Source: Phoronis australis
Taxonomy: Eukaryota > Phoronida > Phoronidae
Assembly: GCA_002633005.1 (NCBI GenBank)
Contig: NMRA01000023.1
Span: 242,580-302,579, forward strand
DNA length: 60,000 nt
Reading direction: 5' to 3'
Shown here: one piece after another, positions 56,601-60,000 of the stretch
How positions within the stretch are numbered: the stretch's first letter is position 1
Layout: every line of letters starts with the position of its first letter
Program-made: the position numbers and the translations under genes
The notes under the pieces: generated by a model
What the model was told of the DNA's origin: nothing
Database searches by the model: none
The model's input: only the letters and a program-made list of their open reading frames with translations

Positions 56601-59600
56601 GTTCCTCTTCTCCAAGCGAGAATGGGGAAATTTGGGAAACATGGACATTTAGAGGAACCATTGTTCCATTGCTGTACACCTTAAAGAAGACCCTACAGCG
56701 GGAATGCCTCAAGACGGTTATCGATTAGTTTTGTCTTTAGGTTCAAGAAAGTGATCACTAAATGGTTGGAGTTAATGCTCACGCAGTGCTAGTGAGGCCA
56801 AAGCGAAGTCGTTAACTTCTAAATGAAGTAAATCAAATTCAGAGTGATGAGTTTTGTCGTTGAAGCAATCATTAAACTCATTCGTTCCAAAATGTTAATA
56901 AGTGTAATAAGGAATGATAACTTACCCTTAAATAACTAAAGCAAAGAGTTCCACCCCAAAACATGCTCCATGTCAGTCTTTAAATCCTACACTTCATCAT
57001 GTTTTAAAGCTATTGTTTTAGTTCTGTTTTGTTGTGGAACTTTAAGGTTTTAGTACTGCGAGTTAGTTGTCCTAGTCCCACAAGAAAAGGACACGAATTC
57101 GGTGAATATCATGGCTTATTTCAACAGCAGGATTCACCTAAGCTTACTCGAGTTATTACAGTTCGAAATTCAGTTGGGCCCAATTAAAAATTGGGACTTA
57201 AATGCAAACCAATTGATCACACCTAGTGTTTTTTTTTTCACAAGCGTATACTGAAATCGGCCCTGGTTTATATAATGTCACTTATGGGACAATCACAATG
57301 ACGCTGGTACCAAATGTTAGTTGTCAAGTGTTGTTACGTATTTTCTTTGTAAAATGTTGCAGTAATGTCATACAATAAAACACGTCGAAAATCGGGACAG
57401 CCAATCACATTACTAGTCTTCCTCCATTGTTTGTAGTTTAAAGTCTTAAGATACTGTAAGGAAAACTAGCGTGTTGGTGGATTTGACACACTGGCACACG
57501 GTACGTTCATGCGTCACACTCACGCCCGTGGAGCTAAAAAAGGTGCAACTGAAGTCGCTTTTTTCTATTTTCTCGTTTTCGAGATTTTAAACTCACGATT
57601 GTGATGTGAGTGCTATCAAGGAATATTTAACAATAATAATGTAATCATTCATCAAAATAAGGTAAGTACTTGTTTTAAGTATTTTTAAGCTTGATGTTAA
57701 CACTAGCGCGCGTGCTTAAAAACATGGAAAACTTGCCTCGCACTAAACGGAGACCCAACTTCGATTGTGTGAATATTTTTCTTTATTAATAACTTATTCT
57801 TCTGGTGTCGTAGGAGACCCAAATGATCTTTGAGCTCATGGCGAATTTCTTCAAGCTGGAAAACAAAGCGGGAACATAAATATCGGTTATCAGTTGTACA
57901 GAGAAATATGACTTTTAAATTGTTTTATGAGGATACATGGCTTTTGCAGCGGCCAAGACTTCGCAAGAGCACATAAAAACACACCCAAAGTCATTGTCAT
58001 GAAACATCCGAAAATGTGGTGATTTGCAGTCAGTTTCGTAGTGCTATGTAGTTGTAAAAAATGGCCAAAACTGGCGTGCTTATTGACCCTGAAACTGTCG
58101 TCGCATCAAGAACGTCAAACGTCAGGGTAACAGAAAATATACACCATTTATTTCTCTTGTTATGTAGACAGGTTTAGTGTGGCGTACGTCCCGTATACAC
58201 AAACGCTTCGCTAAAACAAAAAATCGCGCAAAACTGCCCAAGATAACACATTGATCATACTAGCTTCCTTTGCGAGATTCTTGCGTATACGGGAACTCAA
58301 CCCCGATAGTAAGTTCCAGTGCCTCTTGGCGCTTTTTGGTCTGTATATCTATTGCACTGGCTATTTCATAATAAATATTTAAAAATAGCAAGGTACTTCT
58401 ATACATGCATGTCAGCCATTTTTTGTTCTAATCACAGCAAAAAAAACATAGCAAACAATAGCATTGTCAAAAACGAGTCAAAATACCGATTGTTCAAATG
58501 ACAAAATACACACAGCATAATCTCATAAATCTAGTGAGTGGCGAACGGCGAAGGTAATTTTCAGTTAATTGGCACAAGTTTGAGAACATTTCAATAAAAG
58601 AGATTGCCAATGAAATTCAAAACGAAGGTTGAGAATTTTATTGTCAACTCCAGCAAAAAACGTAGCAAGAGAATAAAATACGTAGCGTTTTAGGGCTACG
58701 TGTATCACTACAGAAACGGCAAAAAAACGTAGCAAAAACGTAAAAAATAAACGTTTTGATTGACAAATATGTACTGCACTGTTGTAAAGCCCTGCCTGCA
58801 CAATTCCATATATTTCGTATATGACAATCGGACTGTGCAGACGATTGTATGTTTGTCGTACAAGATTAAAGGAGCTCTGTAGAGTGAATTGGTGAATGGG
58901 GTCATCCACAGATCTGCACAATAAGTAGCCTATTGTTCATACGTCATGTGATACATTCACACGTATTATCTCACTGATTCCGAGCCAAAACAAGAAGGCA
59001 GTGACTGGCAGGCGATCACCCGAGTGAAACGGCACTTCGGGTAAAATCGGACTTGCTCCATCTCAAACGACGAATCGTATACCACTTTGAGCTCTGAAAA
59101 TCATTTGGGAGAGCCAATACACGACACTCGTGTATGACAATCATACAGTATACGGAAATCCGGATGCCTGTGTAGACAGACTGGTATGTATTCACAGGAC
59201 GGTTTGTAGTGCTTTATGTGTCTCAGGCATACTCATATTTGAATGCCATTATACACGACTACTATAAAGAAAGAACCAGGTGCTCTTTAGAACTCAGGAT
59301 GACTCTGAGGAGTCCTTTTGCTAATGTTATGATGGTTATCAAAACTTTAAAGAAGGGAAATGATATAAGCCATGTGATTTTGTTGTAATTAGTTACCATC
59401 AGCGTTAGAACTGAGTGCAACTAGAAACCAGCAACGGGTGAAGGTTTCCAAAAGCACGTTTACGTGCACTATGTTATATTTTGTTTTTGATGAAACGGTG
59501 TCTTTTAATGATGGGGTCTCTACTTCTAAAGCGGTGTCTTTACCTCCTGAATTCTTCGACGTAACTTTTCATTTTCCACGGCGTAATCTAGTTTAGGCAT
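47407..59600 (-). CDS. Multi-exon coiled-coil protein gene (span)
   Basis: Six candidate coding exons on the minus strand encode charged, heptad-like sequence rich in E, K, Q and R. Exons 1 to 4 join in phase: 59544-59600 (phase 0), 57794-57855 (two bases left over), 51742-51901 (one base completes an Asn codon) and 50218-50391 (phase 0). This gives about 151 continuous residues. Exon 5 (ending at 49137) continues in phase 0 if an acceptor just before 49320 is used. The last exon (47407-47629) needs two leftover bases, so at least one exon between 47.6 and 49.1 kb is missing from the model. I do not recognise the family. An intracellular structural, cytoskeletal or ciliary role is a guess from composition. 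The intron between exons 2 and 3 (5.9 kb) holds a BEL/Pao element. Confidence 0.7.
49137..49375 (-). CDS. Coiled-coil gene, exon 5
   Basis: Encodes VLEELHKRIEALERANADVR and, further on, DKAEASFLHKQQEWTRNEK, with a consensus donor (AAG|GTGAAT). Two starts are possible: acceptors at about 49376-49379, which need a one-base carry-over, or CAAAAG at about 49321, which keeps phase 0 with exon 4. The second is preferred for phase. Confidence 0.65.
50218..50391 (-). CDS. Coiled-coil gene, exon 4
   Basis: The acceptor CTGTTTTAG and donor AAG|GTACGT bracket 58 codons in phase 0. The sequence includes ENREFEAEMEALQSRQNELE and KLQKLREMIEKKNRQLDKLR, classic heptad coiled coil. This is the best-defined exon of the gene. 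Confidence 0.8.
51742..51901 (-). CDS. Coiled-coil gene, exon 3
   Basis: The acceptor ATATTACAG and donor AAG|GTCAGT bracket MQKQQSEQMRQKEYEERTK, LEEHFAQKEKLVQGEVGELS and DEELDKMKK. The first base completes the codon left by exon 2. It exits in phase 0 into exon 4. Confidence 0.8.
52016..52076 (+). repeat. Hairpin-forming inverted motif, left
   Basis: A near-identical 27-bp block (GATCGGTTTAGCCATTTGAG then GCTTGG) recurs in reverse complement at 55738-55786. Each copy also folds on itself, AAGCCTC against GAGGCTT. The pair brackets the BEL/Pao element and about 500 bp of older DNA. Confidence 0.75.
52391..52869 (+). repeat. 5' LTR of the BEL/Pao element
   Basis: Begins TGTTAGTTCACCTA and ends GTCTGCACA. 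It aligns throughout with 55011-55530 at roughly 75-80% by eye, with several gaps. It contains a shared AACGTATAT block and TTCTCTTTATTC. Confidence 0.85.
52870..54850 (+). pseudogene. BEL/Pao pol remnant (RT end, RNase H, integrase)
   Basis: Segments in order, across several frames: LLRRGGFRLKKW and TRRGIL near the RT/connection end; LHTFCDASMSAYAAESYLR, the FCDAS block of the Pao-type region; PRLELMAAVLAAGL and FWTDSMAM, the RNase H part with its Asp; then integrase SDNGSNFIGAE with a downstream WNFNPPLPNHTGG. TTEVDKILKSRAIT and a LTPNH-like NPLQLL segment follow, with a C-terminal GD.VL..D region. At least six frame changes or stops are present, so no product can be made. Confidence 0.85.
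55011..55530 (+). repeat. 3' LTR of the BEL/Pao element
   Basis: Begins CGTTAGTTCACCTA (the usual first T is C here) and ends TTATCACA. It is about 40 bp longer than the 5' LTR because of internal gaps. Confidence 0.85.
55738..55786 (-). repeat. Hairpin-forming inverted motif, right
   Basis: Inverted partner of 52016-52076. Reads ACCAAGCCTCAAATGGCTAA and then ACCGATC, TTGAGGCTTGG, so it can also fold into its own hairpin. Confidence 0.75.
55787..57793 (-). other. Intron 2 of the coiled-coil gene, right part
   Basis: AT-rich intron sequence with a CA microsatellite. No additional exon with matching phase was recognised, though a small one could be missed. Confidence 0.45.
56486..56565 (+). 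repeat. (CA)n microsatellite
   Basis: About 80 bp of CA units with CG and AAACA interruptions. Open frames across it are artefacts. Confidence 0.9.
57794..57855 (-). CDS. Coiled-coil gene, exon 2
   Basis: The acceptor TTGTTTTCCAG is followed by LEEIRHELKDHLGLLRHQKN. The donor AA|GTTATT is weak but sits where both frame and phase require it. Confidence 0.7.
57856..59543 (-). other. Intron 1 of the coiled-coil gene
   Basis: 1.7 kb between exons 1 and 2. The minus-strand open frame at 58565-58921 has no splice or domain support and is treated as chance. Confidence 0.5.
59544..59600 (-). CDS. Coiled-coil gene, first coding exon
   Basis: The ATG at 59600 lies in a CAAAATG context and begins MPKLDYAVENEKLRRRIQE. 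It ends at a consensus donor (GAG|GTAAAG) in phase 0. The start is chosen because it is the first ATG in the open frame and leads straight into coiled-coil sequence. Confidence 0.7.
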
Positions 59601-60000
59601 TTTGGAACGTTTCAGATAAAAACTGATAATGAAATTCACTCCTCTTTCTGTAGGTTCACTTTAATCTCGTTGTGTTCACTGAAGCCCACTGCCTTTCCAT
59701 AACTTTACTTCAAATTCTGTCGATAATTGTAAGCTGTTAAGACTAAATGAAAACATTGAAAGCCCGCCAAAAGTTTCCGTATCCCACAATTCACACTGCA
59801 TTGTATGACGTGTAAATTACGAACTTCCATACCGACCACCTGCAACTTGTTAACGTGACAGGTAGAGACCAAAGTAAGGGTTAACGTTTGTCAGCGTTTC
59901 GAAATGAATACCCAGCGTAGCAGACGCGCATGGCCAGCGCAAGGGTACCAAGGATACGACCCGACCACATTACCATCAGCTCTCCAAGTGCACCAACTGG
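59601..60000 (-). promoter_or_regulatory. 5' flank of the coiled-coil gene
   Basis: Upstream of the proposed start codon on the minus strand. It should hold the 5' UTR and promoter, but no TATA box, initiator or other defined element can be singled out. Confidence 0.3.

Noticed and set aside
58565-58921. 118-codon minus-strand frame as an exon of the coiled-coil gene
   Set aside because: Composition is not coiled coil, and no fitting splice sites or phase were found between exons 1 and 2.
1-60000. Bacterial-style operons, CRISPR arrays, phage defence or toxin systems
   Set aside because: Coding is spliced and animal-like. No regularly spaced short repeats, Shine-Dalgarno-led gene runs or microbial gene clusters are present.

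Overview
This is a window of an intron-rich, AT-rich animal nuclear genome. It has spliced coding exons with GT/AG borders, a fibrinogen-related domain and a PAN/apple-like domain typical of animal secreted proteins. It also holds relics of L2/CR1-like LINEs, BEL/Pao and Ty3 (Mag-like) LTR elements, Tc1, hAT-type MITEs and other TIR elements. That mix, with the frequent acatgta motif, fits an aquatic invertebrate such as a hemichordate, lancelet, cnidarian or lophotrochozoan. I cannot place it further. No bacterial operons, CRISPR arrays, tRNAs or rRNAs are visible.

Layout. 0-0.9 kb: a short spliced gene end on the + strand, unidentified. 3.3-4.2 kb: an old repeat with a decayed THAP zinc finger. 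5.17-8.33 kb: a 3.16-kb TIR transposon with decayed minus-strand coding, including a cysteine-rich tail. 9.5-12.5 kb: a decayed L2/CR1-type LINE with its 3' hairpin and AAAT tail, lying between inverted C-rich repeats. 15.0-16.4 kb: a Ty3/Mag-like integrase relic, itself interrupted. 18.8-24.5 kb: the clearest gene on the + strand, with a signal peptide and PAN-like exon, a long intron holding a hAT MITE, and a terminal fibrinogen-domain exon with a poly(A) signal. 24.5-36.5 kb: mostly unassigned DNA with a TIR-like element and a LINE endonuclease fragment. 36.6-45.2 kb: nested repeats, including a TIR-bounded satellite, a LINE 3' half and a Tc1 relic. 45.67-47.02 kb: a 1.36-kb TIR element. 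47.4-59.6 kb: a minus-strand multi-exon gene for a coiled-coil protein. One of its introns contains a BEL/Pao element (52.39-55.53 kb) with two LTRs and a 5-bp target duplication.

How it fits together. Two host genes are well supported: the PAN-fibrinogen secreted protein, probably lectin-like, and the intracellular coiled-coil protein. The fragment at the left edge is a weaker third. Nearly everything else that can be named is transposon-derived and broken. The most unusual structures are the satellite-bearing TIR element whose 433-bp units carry a perfect DR1 motif, the 3.16-kb element with the cysteine-rich protein tail, and a filled/unfilled pair of repeat copies that records the order of insertions.
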